Source: Ophioceras dolichostomum
Lineage: Eukaryota; Ascomycota; Sordariomycetes; Magnaporthales; Ophioceraceae
Assembly: GCA_003049485.1 (NCBI GenBank)
Contig: PYST01000105.1
Location: 46,117-110,116, forward strand
Direction: 5' to 3'
Length of the DNA: 64,000 bases
In this document: positions 34,315 to 45,312 of the stretch, piece by piece
Numbering within the stretch: position 1 is the stretch's first letter
Layout: each line of letters starts with the position of its first letter
Position numbers and translations under genes: made by a program
The notes under the pieces: model-generated
The model's input: only the letters and a program-made list of their open reading frames with translations
Told to the model about the DNA's origin: nothing
Database searches by the model: none

Positions 34315-35715
34315 TCACTGCTTCTCCCCAACCTTCTCAGCATCATCATCCTTCCCGCCGCCCGGCTTCCGCGCGATGATGCGGTAGCTGGTGGTAGCGA
34401 GCCGCAGCTTGTCCATGGTGACGAAGGCCTGCCCGTCGAGGCACAGGCGGTTGATCAGCTTCTTGAGGTGGGGCGGCAGGATCTTGACGCCGACGAGCCC
34501 GATGACCAGCAGGCGCAGCGAGCGGAAGTAGATGTCGACCTTGTCGATCAGCGGCGCCTGCAGGCCGTCGATGCTGGCGTTGTCGGACCGCAGCACCTCG
34601 AAGCCGGCGGCCTTCAGGTCGGCCTCGAAGCTCTCGGGGGTCGGGGTGCCCACGGCGCCGATGAGCGGCTTCACGCGTCGCATCAGCTCGGCGTGCTCCG
34701 GGTTCGTCCGGTCGTAGGGGGGCAGGCTGACCCAATCGAGGAGGGAGACGCGCGCTCCGGGCTTGAGAACGCGGAACAGCTCGCGGAAGAGCGCCACGTG
34801 GTCGCGGCACAGGCTGAGGGCCTGGATCTGGTAGAAGCCGTCGAATGTGGCGTCCTCGAAGGGCAGGGGCAGGTTGTTGAAGTCGTGCTCGACGAAGTCG
34901 TTGGGCAATCCGCACTTGTCGTTGAACGAGCGCGCCTGGGCGACCTGCTGAGGGTCGATGTTGAGGCCCGTGACGCGGGATCCGGGGGCGAGCGCCGCCA
35001 TGTGCGCGGCGACGCGGCCGCGGCCGCAGCCGAGGTCGAAGACGTGATCCCCAGCCTTCAGGCCGATGTCGCGAGCTATCGACTCCTCGTAGCGGCGCTG
35101 GTTGTCGAGGACCGAGAGCTTCTTGTCCATGAGCGGGGGGATGTACATCTTCTCGACGTCGCCGAGCGCGCAGAGGTAGTTGAGCACTCCGTAGTAGGCC
35201 CGCAGGCAGTCGCCCACGCGCTGCTGGAAGTCGTCGCCGAGGGCGGCGCGCATCGCGACCTCGTCCTTCCAGTCGAGGTTGTAGATGACGTACGAGTCCA
35301 TGAACGCGTCGACCTCGCGCTCCTCCAGCGCCCAGAGCTTGCGCATCGCCCGCCAGAACGTCTTGGGCCGGCTTGGCGTCACCGCGCCGGTGTCTTGGCT
35401 CCAGTCTTGGCGGGTCTGGTCCGAGGTGGCATCCGACTCAGCTCCGGAAGACGACTTGCCGCTGCCGTCCGAGGACTGAAGAACTTTGATATCTCCATCC
35501 CCGCCGCCTGATCGGACTTTGAGTAGTCGTTTCTTGTTGTTCTTGTGGCGGTTCCGTTTGTCGAGTTTCTCGTCGAGCTTCAGGGTCGACTCGCTCGAAG
35601 ATCCCGTCGAAGTACTATCTCGGGGGCTCTGCTGCGAGTTTGGCACCAAAAGTCCGACATCCAGTGGCTCCGGGTTGATCGGCGTGATCGGCGCAGCGAT
35701 TGCTGTCGTCGCCAT
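34315..35715 (-). CDS. sterol C-24 methyltransferase-like SAM methyltransferase
   Basis: Single exon on the minus strand, 466 aa from the ATG at 35715. The frame runs 77 codons further upstream, but only from a non-ATG codon. The first 150 residues are low-complexity (Ser/Gly/Lys). The catalytic half has SAM motif I FDLGCGRGRVAAHM (from residue 226), TGLNIDPQQVAQA, HDFNNLPLPFEDATFDGFYQ and FRVLKPGARVSLLDWV, the order seen in Erg6-type sterol methyltransferases. A C-terminal SMT-like domain follows (DIYFRSLRLLVIGLVGVKIL). It lacks the near-complete N-terminal match expected of true Erg6, so it is probably a paralogue acting on another lipid or sterol. Neighbours give no hint. Confidence 0.85.
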   Translation of the reverse strand: MATTAIAAPITPINPEPLDVGLLVPNSQQSPRDSTSTGSSSESTLKLDEKLDKRNRHKNNKKRLLKVRSGGGDGDIKVLQSSDGSGKSSSGAESDATSDQTRQDWSQDTGAVTPSRPKTFWRAMRKLWALEEREVDAFMDSYVIYNLDWKDEVAMRAALGDDFQQRVGDCLRAYYGVLNYLCALGDVEKMYIPPLMDKKLSVLDNQRRYEESIARDIGLKAGDHVFDLGCGRGRVAAHMAALAPGSRVTGLNIDPQQVAQARSFNDKCGLPNDFVEHDFNNLPLPFEDATFDGFYQIQALSLCRDHVALFRELFRVLKPGARVSLLDWVSLPPYDRTNPEHAELMRRVKPLIGAVGTPTPESFEADLKAAGFEVLRSDNASIDGLQAPLIDKVDIYFRSLRLLVIGLVGVKILPPHLKKLINRLCLDGQAFVTMDKLRLATTSYRIIARKPGGGKDDDAEKVGEKQ

Positions 35716-37951
35716 TGCGTCAGCGGCTGCTACTAGTGCTTGCTGATTTCCTCCGCCCAAGGCTGCCTCAATTCCTCCTCCCGCTGCCGCTGAGGAATGG
35801 TCTGCGGTGCTTCTTTTGCCGCCAGTTGCTTTTGTGGATGCTGGATGAGTGTGAATCTCGCAGCTCTCTGCGAGGGGCGCGACTCGGCTTGATCCCGACA
35901 CACTCTGTCTGTCGAGTCCGGTGTGATCAAAGTGGTTGCTGAGCAAACCAGATTTTGCAGGTGAAAAGAATGTGAATGGTGAGAAATTGGCCGACAGGTC
36001 CCAAGTCCAGGCAGAACCGAGAGACTGGCGTCACTCCAGTTATTATATACAATGGTGCGAAATGGTGATGCACAGGAGCTAGGTGAGGAAGACCACTCTG
36101 GCGGGAGGACTACTGGCTGGCAAACTTGGAACCAGGCGGAGACTTTGAGGAACTCTCGGAAATTTGCCAACGAGATCAAATCACTCGAACACCGAGCAGC
36201 GAGCCTATAAATAATGCAAGGCGACAACACCCTAGGCACATCTGACAGGAAGGCAAGCACAGGCACTACAGCATAAGCTATGACGGCAGGAACGTGGGAA
36301 CCTGAGGCGGACGAGGAAGGAATTGGGTGAGGAGCAGTTGCTTGCCCGTTATATGCCAGTCGGTGTTAGTGTAGCTGTATTCCCGTCTCTGGCATGTTTG
36401 GAAGCCGGTTGCCCCTGTCTGTTTGGTCCCATGTCCAAAGTTCCCATCCATGTCCTCTTGATGGATGGAACCATGGAGCCCTTTAACTTTCCGTCGACAC
36501 CCCGGGAAGTCGCGATCCCGCTGGAATGGTGGGAAGGAAGAGGAGTCGGGAGAGGAAATGGCCGGGTGACTCATGGAGAATGCTATGGCCATCGGAATGC
36601 CCGATGTTAGCGACAGGGAGGCAAGGAGGGAGAACTTGGAAGAATGGCCTGCACGGGAGGAGGCTGCAGGCTCTCCGCAAGCTTCTCTGCAAGCTGCTCT
36701 GCAAGCTCCAGTCGACGGATGGGGGTTGGTCGGTGGGTTTGGATGGACGGAGGAGAAGGAGGAGGGGCGGTGGATGGCATTGGACGGGCAGGGGCAATGG
36801 CGAAGGCGAGAACGAGGGCAACAGAGCAAAGTGTACAAGTGCGAGGCGGGCACGCGCCCGCTCTTTTTCCTTGCCTCCCGACTAAGGAGGTAGTAAATAT
36901 CTCCTCATTTGTCCGTTGCTTACCCATGGCTGATTAGATCCTGCCTATCAATGATGCATGGCCCATCCAGTTGCAGAAAGAATGTGATTGAAACCTGACC
37001 TACTTTTTCTGACGTGCCCACACTCGGTAAGGTGTTGGCCTGACTGACCTCGTCATCCCGATCCCGGACCTTCCGGCGTGGGTGGGGGGACAGTGCCCAA
37101 GGTTGGAATCCATGACTTATACGCCAAGGCGGTCTGGGTAGCGCGAGGGCCGGACGCGAATTTCTAAGCACCGTCCGTTGGGCCAACAGACCTGTCTGGA
37201 CACAATTTGATTTCCTAAGACTAACAAGCAAGTGGAATGTCGCGAGCAGCCAATCGGCTTTGGATGGCGTGACCTACCTAAACAAAGACAGGCGAGCTGC
37301 TCTGCCCCTCAAAATCCCGAAGATTAGACGGATGTTGAGCTTCAGGAAACTCCGCGACATCTCGCCTGCGGAGATTCGTGCCGAGGCTTCCGGCGAGTTT
37401 GCTCCTGTTCGTTCGTCCCTCTTAACAGAGGATTTGTGGTAGGTTGGGCAGGTTTTTCTTCCCTCTCAATCTGTCCGCTTGCTTACATCCCACCTCCCAC
37501 CTGCCACCTCCCACCTCCAATCTGTTGCGTCGGGTGTTCGCTTGTTTAGCCGTTCCGGGCAGTCGGAGGACAGCTTCGGGGAACAGCTGCACGGACAAGA
37601 AGTAGTGGCATGCAGTGTGCTGTCTTGTGATGCTCAGGGTGGTTCGAAGAACATGTTTGCCAAGATGGACGCTACAATGGAAGCCTATTTGTAGTAGAGA
37701 CCGGTCGGTTTGCTCGCAATTAACCTAAAAGCTCCCTCCACGAACACGCACGCATGGCGGCAGTGATACCATCTCCAAACGAACACGACCTTACCCGTCG
37801 ATCGAACACCTCCACCCGGAATTAAACCGGGGCCGCTCCGATCACGTTCGCCGATAACTTACGAGGGTCCCGCCGCGAAGGGGGTTCTCAGATCCCCCGA
37901 TCCACATCCAACCCATATCCATCAGCCCGAGTTATTCCCGCTTCCTTCAGT
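35716..37951. other. intergenic region
   Basis: About 2.2 kb. The left part is the leader of the methyltransferase-like gene and keeps an open frame without ATG for 230 bp, so an alternative upstream start exon is possible. A short tandem (CCCACCTCCCACCTGCCACC) lies near 37490-37515. No gene recognised. Confidence 0.55.
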
Positions 37952-39814
37952 TTACCTCTCCAGCTCTGCTGCTGCTCTCCTCGCCCTAAGCCGATCATAC
38001 CTCAGCACGCTCTGGAGCAGCACCTCCGCCCCGAGAGCGCAGTCCTCCGGGCTCGTGAACTCCTCCGGGTTGTGGCTCACGCCGTTGCGACACGGCACGA
38101 AGATCATGCTCGTCGGGCAGCGTCGGCTAGCGTAGACGCTGTCGTGGCCCGCGCCGCTGGTCATGTCGCGCATGAGGCTTTTGCTCTTCTCGTTACCGCC
38201 GAGCACCGCGGAGGCAGCCTCGCGCACGGCCGAGATGCAGTCCTCGTGGAACACCGTCGCCGGCGAGACGAAGTCCGTCGTCCAGTTCACGGTTAAGCCG
38301 CCTGCCAAGCCGGGGGTCGAGCCGGCGAGGAGGCTGCAACCTTGTGGGTCGACGCCAGAGGCGAGAGAGGCGAAGTCTCGCTTCAGTGCGGCTTCGAGGT
38401 CGTCTAGCACCGAGTCTCGTGGTGAGCGGATGTCGAGGCTGAATCGGACGCGGCCGGGGATTGTGTTGACGGATCCCGGCTCAAGTGTCAAGATTCCGGT
38501 TGAGGCGAGGGCTGAGTGGGCGGTGGCCAGCGTGTGTGAGTGCGCGATGCAGCGCGCTGCAAGGAGCATGGCGTCCGCTCGGGCTGAGAGTGGCGTCGTG
38601 CCGGTGTGTGCGTCTGCCAGAAGCGCGACTCGGTCAGTTACTGAATGTGGTATTCCTTTGTCATGACAGAGAAAAAGAGGGAGCTGAGGAAGCCGAAAGA
38701 AGCCGAAGAATCCGAACTTGCCTCTTCCCTGGATGTCGATGGTGAACCATCGGTAGGCCTGCACACCCTGGACGACACCAATTTTCTCCTCGTTCGCCTC
38801 GAGGATCGGCCCTTGTTCGATGTGCAGCTCGAAATGGGCCGCCATGGGCATTGCGCGGAAGCTGGCAGGGGTGGAGCCTAGGTATCCGATGCGCTCGAGC
38901 TCTGACTTCATTGTGGCCGTTCCGCCGCCGACTTCTTGGAGGTTATGAGCCTGCTCGAGGGGGATATCCTCCGCCCAGACTCCAGACGCGACCATGCTGA
39001 TCGGGAACCGAGCCCCCTCCTCGCTGATCCGACGTTAGCTCAGTGGTCTCTTTGATATCAACGTCATCCAGTCCGTCTGACCAGCCCAGGGAGGAATGCT
39101 AGCATACTTGGTCCAGTTCACCACCCCAACAGGGAACTCTGTCTCGACCTTGGCGTCTTGCAACACCTTCAACATCTCCACCCCGGCCTGGACTCCCAGA
39201 ATCCCATCGTAGCGCCCGCCGGTCGGCTGAGTGTCTAGATGAGAGCCTGCGTACGTCGGCGGCTGGTCCGCCTTCCGGCCAGGCCTCACCGCGAACATGT
39301 TGCCTATGGTGTCCACCGTGACTTTACACCCGAGCGCCTCTGTTGTCTCCGCAAACCAGTCCCGAACCTGCTTGTCTGAGTCTGACAGCGCGAGACGTTG
39401 CATACCTATCTCGGTGGCGGCACTGTCCACATTCCTTTCCGTTAGTTACATCAGCATCTTTTAATTCAAGGAGTTTTGAAAATGTACGGGGGGAACATTC
39501 AAGGGCAATCCTAGTACTTGTCCGCAGATAGCCATTGTCTCTACTTATACATACCTTCCCCATCTTTTACCGGTTCCAAAGTTACACGTGTGATGAAGTG
39601 TTTCCATCAGCCTGTCCTGGTTCACCTTGAGCCCTGCGAGGGCTTCGTCACTCATGATCGTCATCTTGGCGGCGGCGGCCCGAAAGCGAAGCCACGGCGA
39701 GGAGTGGAACTGGCGCCGTCTGCTCTGACTCTGTAAATGGGAAGGTAGATTGACTCGAACAGCTGGGACACTCGAGGGCACGACGATTCTGAAGCATGCT
39801 CTGGAGACCGCCAT
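37952..39814 (-). CDS. M20-family amidase: N-carbamoyl amino acid hydrolase/beta-ureidopropionase-like
   Basis: Exons 39555-39814, 39108-39422, 38722-39023 and 37952-38613 (minus strand), 512 aa. The first 50 residues form a mitochondrial-type presequence (SQSRRRQFHSSPWLRFRAAA). Metal and active-site motifs: GSHLDTQ (H148, D150), GGRYDGILGV (D159), NEEGARFP (E193-E194, created by splicing), FELHIEQGP and GAGHDS...SHNPEE. The enzyme class cleaves N-carbamoyl amides in pyrimidine, hydantoin or purine catabolism; the exact substrate is not readable. Introns 1 and 2 are GT-AG (the exon-2 acceptor could also lie 8 bases upstream). Intron 3 begins GCAAGT, is 108 bp and contains no in-frame stop. 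It is tandem with the Fat1-like gene. Confidence 0.9.
38614..38721 (-). other. GC-AG intron, 108 bp, stop-free and in frame
   Basis: The donor is G|GCAAGT, the consensus for GC donors; the acceptor is GGCAG, and CTGAC branch sequences precede it. Removal joins IDIQGR to DAHTGTTPL, the conserved M20 junction, whereas no GT donor nearby restores it. Because the length is 36 codons and no stop occurs, retention would insert a hydrophobic segment (KFGFFGFFRLPQLPLFLCHD). Confidence 0.85.
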
Positions 39815-40339
39815 GGTGTCTCCCGGGGTGCCGCTGCCCCTTTTATTGTTGAGGGTACGCAGAGGTAGTAGGCATCATCAGTCTCTCTCAGGGCATGAAG
39901 TGGGGGATTTGGAGATAAAGCTGGGCTCCGAACCGGATTCCCTATCGAGGTGGGGTATCGCGGACGACAACCGAGCCCGCCGAACACGCCCGGATGTGAA
40001 GAACGACAATAGAGGGCGATCAGACACATCGGAGCGAGGGAAATGATTACGGGTTTACATGGAAGATAAAAGCCAGGAATATTCGCCAAGGATCCCGGAC
40101 CGTTATCATCACATCCTGCCTCAGGGTTCGGGGCCGATGCCGGTACCGGTGCCGGGCGAAGCTCTTCAGCTCCATCCAGTGCTGAATGAATCGACCAAAT
40201 CGTTACTCTCATTGTATCTTTTAAGTCGCCCTAATCTCAAACAGATGGAAAAAAGGATCTCAACGGGAACGCTATCAACACGATTATGACACATGCATCT
40301 CATTCAGGAATCGGCTGGCCATCATCTTCATCACCACTG
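39815..40339. promoter_or_regulatory. spacer with the probable promoter of the M20 amidase gene
   Basis: 525 bp between the Fat1-like stop and the amidase start, both on the minus strand. It should contain the amidase promoter and Fat1 3' UTR. No specific element assigned. Confidence 0.4.
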
Positions 40340-42694
40340 TCACAACTTCGCCTTCCCCGACCCCAACGCGTTCCAGTCCTCCCTCGTAAACGGCACGTAC
40401 GTGGCCCCCTTCCCCAGCCCCTCGATCCAGTAGATCACGTCCCCTTCCTTGACCTTGTCCGGGTCGACCCCCTCGCTCTTGAGCGGTACCTTGTTCTGCT
40501 TGTTGTTGTGCGACGCCGAGATCTCCCCGACGCGCCTGAGGAAGACGGGCACCGCGTACCGCGGCAGCTGCTGGCGCGCGTGCGCGAGCAAACCCGCGAA
40601 ATCGAACGACTCCCGCTTCTCCGGGCTCACGTAGATGGCGGCGGCACCCGCGCGGCCGTCGTGCCCGGGCAGCTGCACACCGTAGACGTTCGCCTCGACG
40701 ATCCCGGGGAACTTGCCCAGCACCTCGCCCACCTCGGCCGTGGACACGTTCTCGCCCTTCCAGCGGAACGTGTCGCCCAGCCGGTCCATGAAGTACCAGC
40801 GCCCGTCGCCGTCGCGGCGCAGCGCGTCGCCCGTGCGGTAGTAGCAGTCGCCCCTGCGGAACACGTCGCGCACGTACTTCTTCTCGGTGGCCTCGGCGTT
40901 CTTGAAGTAGCCCCCGAAGGCGCGCTCGCCGGGTATGCGGATCAGGACCTCGCCGCCGTCCTCGTAGGGCACGCGCGTGGCGAACCCCGTGGTGGGGTGG
41001 CGGGCGATCTCGCCGGTCTCGGCATCCACGGCCACGGGGACGTAGATGTGGTGGTACCTCCAGCGGGAGATCAGGCCGTGGTGGCCGACCGCGTGCATGA
41101 GGTGGTCGCCCCGGCACGGGTTGTCCAGGGGGAAGACACCCTCGGTGCTGTTGAAGAACTCGAAGATCCGCTCGATGCCGAACCGGTCGCGGAACCGCGT
41201 CCACACGTCGGGGCGCAGGCCGTTGCCGTAGATGGTGTGCACGCGGTGCTCCTTGTCCAGGGGCGACTCGGGTTGCGCGAGGAGATAGCGGAGGGTTTCA
41301 CCGACGTAGACGAAGTACGTCGCGCGTGAGTCACGCACGTCATCCCAGAAGCGGGAGACACTGAACTTGGGCGCCACGCACACGGTTGTCCCGTTCTGTT
41401 TGACCACGTCAGGGGCGTGCTCGTTTTACGTTACTAGCGGGTGCCTGGGATATCTGCTGGCTTTTCTACTTCTTCTTCTTGACTCACCATTATCTGTGTC
41501 ATCATGCTGATACCTCCGGTTCCATGGTAGTACGGCTATCGGAAGGAACGCTGTCAGCCACGTGCACGGGGTGATGGCTAACAAGGACGGAAGCAGCACT
41601 CACCATGCAGTCGTAGTACCTTTCTCCTGGGGCGTCGCAGTGGTTTGTTCCACATTGGGACTGTGAGGCGTTAGTAACGGGAAGACCACATTGCTAAGCA
41701 GTAGGGAGACCGAATAGGAGATCATACTGATACGCCGTTGAGGTAGGCCGGGGCGGTAGGAAGCGCGCACGCTTTCGGCATCCCCGTGGTGCCGCTGGAA
41801 GCCGAGGAGGCCGTTAGCCTCGAGAATTGGCATTACGTTGGAAAAAGGGGTAAACCGAGTCATATGGGGACTTGCCTCGTGTAGAACAGGCCAAATGGCC
41901 AGTCCCCCTTGACGACCTCCCTAAGCTCATCCCCAGGCCGTTTGGGCTCTAAGCTGCGAATATGGGCACGATGGTCGTCTAGTCTGATGAGTCGGAACCC
42001 CCCAGCATCGAGATCCGCCTTGATGTCGGTGATGTTCTGCTCGATGTCCGGCCCGACGTCTACCAAGATCAGCTTGGCCGTGCTGATGGTCAGGGAGTAC
42101 ATCAGAGCTTTGGACGTCAAGTTGTAGTTGATCATCGCAGGGGCCGCCCCGACAGACGCCAGCGCGACCCACGCCATGATGAACTCGGGGGAGTTGATCA
42201 TGAAGACGCCCACGAGGTCGCCCGGCTTAACCCCTTGCGCCAAGAACCATTGTGCAAACCGGTTCACGCCGTCGTAGAATTCTCCCCATGTGTAGCATCC
42301 CGTCCGTGACCAGATGCCCTCCTCATCTGGCTTCCGGCGGGCGACGGCCTCAACCAGATAATAGGGCGAGATGCGGTTGTCCTTGACTGTGTTGTTGTCA
42401 TCAGCAGGGTGAACATGCAGGGAGTTAGGGACACATCTTAAGTCCGAACTTACTGGCCTGGGCCAAGAGCTTCAGTTGTTTCCGTCGACCGAGGATGGCG
42501 TTGAGGTCCTTTCGAAAGTGGAACTTGGCTTCTAAGTACGCCAGCCCGGCCGTTGCGGCCGTCGTAGCTGCAGCGCCTGTTGCAGCGGCCACTAACAAAC
42601 TCCGAACGTGGGTCAGCGACAGAAAACTCGACTCACGTAAGTTACACCGAATGAATCATCGCGATAGGTACTGGCAGAACTCACCCAATGCCAT
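40340..42694 (-). CDS. fat1: Fat1/FATP-type very long-chain acyl-CoA synthetase
   Basis: Seven exons on the minus strand: 42685-42694, 42454-42591, 42387-bounded 41876-42386, 41728-41794, 41604-41660, 41488-41535 and 40340-41395; 628 aa. Exon 1 is only ten coding bases (MAL plus one). An Ala-rich membrane segment follows. The AMP-binding P-loop YTSGTTGMPKAC is assembled across intron 3, a GC-AG intron. Later motifs: YHGTGG, the FATP signature FEFFNSTEG, GYFKNAEATEKK, YYRTGDALRRDGDG..YFMDRLGDTFRWKGENVST in pieces, and FLRRVGEISASHNNKQNK near the end. Members activate very long-chain fatty acids at ER, peroxisome or plasma membranes. Exon 4's donor was placed at GTATGA; GTATCA six bases earlier is an alternative. 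Confidence 0.92.
41795..41875 (-). other. GC-AG intron inside the AMP-binding P-loop codons
   Basis: 81 bp. The donor is ACGAG|GCAAGT and the acceptor CTTCCAG, with a CTAAC branch 20 or so bases upstream. Splicing gives YTSGTTGMPK, the invariant P-loop. Using the nearby GT (GTCCCC) would destroy it, so the GC donor is strongly supported. Confidence 0.88.
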
Positions 42695-44287
42695 AGCGAT
42701 AGCTTCTCAACCAATTCTCGAATGCAACAATAAGCGAATAGAGGGGATGCGGTCGAAAACTGCTGCAAGACAACTAAAGTACCAATTCTAACAAGGGTAT
42801 CATCTACCGCTCCGGGAAAAAGGAGACTCAACAAGCACCTCCTTCTACTCAATCCACGCTGCGACAAAAGCGAATGGTGGTGGCCGGAAAAGAGCGTCCT
42901 CTAGCAAGGAATTGCGAAAAACAACGACGACACCACCTCGTCGAAGGATGGCGAAAAAGACACAAGGGATCATGGCGATGGGTAGCCTCGGGGAGGTGAA
43001 GCCGCCGAGGCATGAAGAGGAGGCTCAAGGACCGTCATGGGAGTCGGAATTGCAATGCCAAGGATTAACTTATCCAGGGTACGTTGTGGTTCCTCCTTCG
43101 GGGTAGGGAGGTCGGTTAAAGTGTCGGCAAGTATTGGGGGCTGACTGTGAGAAGCCCGGCAAGTGTTTCGCTCTCATCAGTGAAGGATGTCCCCGCGTGG
43201 CAGCAGTTCATTCTAGGTACAGCTAGCCCGAGCCCCTCATTGTCCGGAAAGATCAAATTCGAGGGCAGGAAAAAGAGAGGTAACGAATGCAACATGACCA
43301 GACTAGGAAAATTCCTAATTCCAACTAAATACCTCTAGACTCCGGCGAGTCAGGTCAGTTATCAGATGGACCAGGCAGCGAAGACATCAAACATGGGGGC
43401 ACCTGCGAGCAATGCGATGTACTTGACAAGTGTGGCTGCATCATCAGCACCCAGGGCCTACAATGTAATGAATTGTGCTGTGCTTGATTGTATTTGGTGC
43501 CACAGTATCTCCCTCGGACTACATCATACTGCGTACAACACAGGCAAGCGCGTTCTCAATTACAGTAGAGAATACAATACTGGTACACTGCATGCGGCGT
43601 TGAGGAGGGGTTCTTGTGGCTTGAGCGCTCCAGATCGGGAGCAAAGCTCCGAAGAGCGGAGCATCGGGCTCGCCACGCACGCTCGGGCCGGACCACACAT
43701 CTCGCTGCTCAAAGCCAAGCAGCCAGAGCGAGGCCCCGTGGTTTCTAGCCAACCGAGTCAAGGGGCCGTGGTTCCCGTGAGGATTTCAGAGAGACTCGAG
43801 AGGAAAGAGAACTGGTCAGGAGGCTCATAGTCGCCGCTTGATATCAAACAAGGTGTTGAAGCGACACTTGACGCCCCCGCACACACGTTTAGAGGGCATA
43901 TTCTTCGGCAGCTCCTAGCTTTGAGAATAGAGGATGGGCATGGTAGGTTGGTGTATATCTGTAGGGCCGCCGTACCGACGTTCACTCAGTCTTCGTCGTC
44001 GGTATGGTCGTCGGTATCATGGCGTTCGATTTCGGTTGGGTAGGACGATGCTGACCCCCATCAGTGAGAGAGCAGCTTGCAAAAGAATTTTCAACTTCAC
44101 GTGCAAGTTAACTTAGCCTCTTCTCACGGCTCAGGTCGCACCAGCCACATAGGGCTGCTGCGCCACCAGCCTCCACACATTTATTTTATCGTCAATTCAC
44201 ATTTCACATTTCGACTTCCAACACAACAACCGCTGCCATTCTTTTTCCCCTCCATCTTCCCCAGCTACCTCTAACAATACCGCAAAA
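42695..44287. other. divergent intergenic region
   Basis: About 1.6 kb between the starts of the Fat1-like gene (-) and RPS19 (+). Contains their promoters; the pyrimidine-rich block just before 44288 fits a ribosomal-protein leader. No gene recognised. Confidence 0.55.
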
Positions 44288-45312
44288 ATGCCTGGCGGAG
44301 TCTCTGTTCGCGATGTCGATGTAGGTGCCACCATGATGATCCCTTGAGGCCAGTAGCAGCGAGACTGGCGAAAGCCTCTCTCCCACCATCTTCCATCCCA
44401 GCCGAGCGAATTCCGAAATCATACCCGGACCTAAACCAACCACCAGGCCGGACCGCGCCATACCTGTGTCGAGATCAATGGAGACGCGGCACGGCGCACG
44501 CGGAACTATTCCGACTTGAATTGGCGGCGACGGCCCGGTGGCGATTGGGGGAACGGGAATGGTCAAGGAGGAGCTGAAAGGCGCGGAGCATTGGGAGAAA
44601 CAACCACCACCATCACACACAATGGGAGCAGGCGCGAGGGAGTCGCAAGACTTCTGACGACGGAATAATGCTAATACGGTGGTATTCTCTCCCCTGAATC
44701 CAGGCGCACAAGTTCATCGGCGCGTATGCTGCCTTCCTGAAGCGTCAGGGCAAGCTGCCCATTCCCGGTAGGTTCCCTCTTCCTCCATGATCCTTCTACC
44801 AACCTGGCGACGAAAGCTTCGCGCTAACATTTTTGCCTGCTTCTCGCGCTCTCCAGGCTGGGTTGACACCGTCAAGACCGGCCCCGCTAAGGAGATGCCT
44901 CCTCAGGACATCGACTGGTACTACGTCCGCGCCGCCTCGGTCGCCCGCCACGTCTACTTGCGCAAGACCGTCGGCGTCGGCCGCCTCCGCAAGGTGCACG
45001 GCACCGCCAAGAACCGTGGCTCGCGTCCCTCGAAGCACGTCGATGCCTCCGGCAGCGTCGACCGCAAGATCATGCAGTCGCTGGAGAAGATCGGCATCCT
45101 GGAGCAGGACGAGGAGAAGGGCGGCCGCCGCATCACCCAGGCCGGCCAGCGCGATCTGGACCGTATGTGACCGACTACCCTGTCCCCGATATTTTCCGTT
45201 CCCCGACGGTGACGTACGGTCGAGTGCTAATTTAGTGGTGGTTGCTCACCGTGCAGGTATCGCCATGACCGTCGCTGAGGCCGAGGAGGGCGAGGAGGAG
45301 GATGATGAGTAA
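44288..45312 (+). CDS. rps19: 40S ribosomal protein S19 (eS19)
   Basis: Exons 44288-44320, 44704-44767, 44857-45162 and 45257-45312, 152 aa. The first intron is long (383 bp), the others 89 and 94 bp; donors are GTAGGT, GTAGGT and GTATGT. The protein begins MPGGVSVRDVDAHKFIGAYA and contains WVDTVKTG, the conserved DWYYVRAASVARHVYLR, GVGRLRKVHG, SGSVDRKIMQSLEKIGILEQ and GRRITQAGQRDLDRIA, ending in an acidic tail. eS19 is in the head of the small ribosomal subunit and is needed for 18S rRNA maturation. A long first intron after a few codons is typical of fungal ribosomal protein genes. Codon choice is strongly biased to C-ending codons, fitting high expression. Confidence 0.97.

Noticed and set aside
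34468..35511. Long plus-strand open frame (347 codons) opposite the sterol-methyltransferase-like gene
   Set aside because: It mirrors a GC-rich real gene; its translation is repetitive Val/Ala/Glu/Gly with no motifs.
40286..41329. Long plus-strand frame opposite the Fat1-like gene
   Set aside because: Antisense shadow of a gene with full FATP motifs.
44321..44703. Possible snoRNA inside the first RPS19 intron (ATGATGA near 44333 resembles a C box)
   Set aside because: No D box (CTGA) within about 100 bases and no terminal stem; the next CTGA is about 240 bases away.
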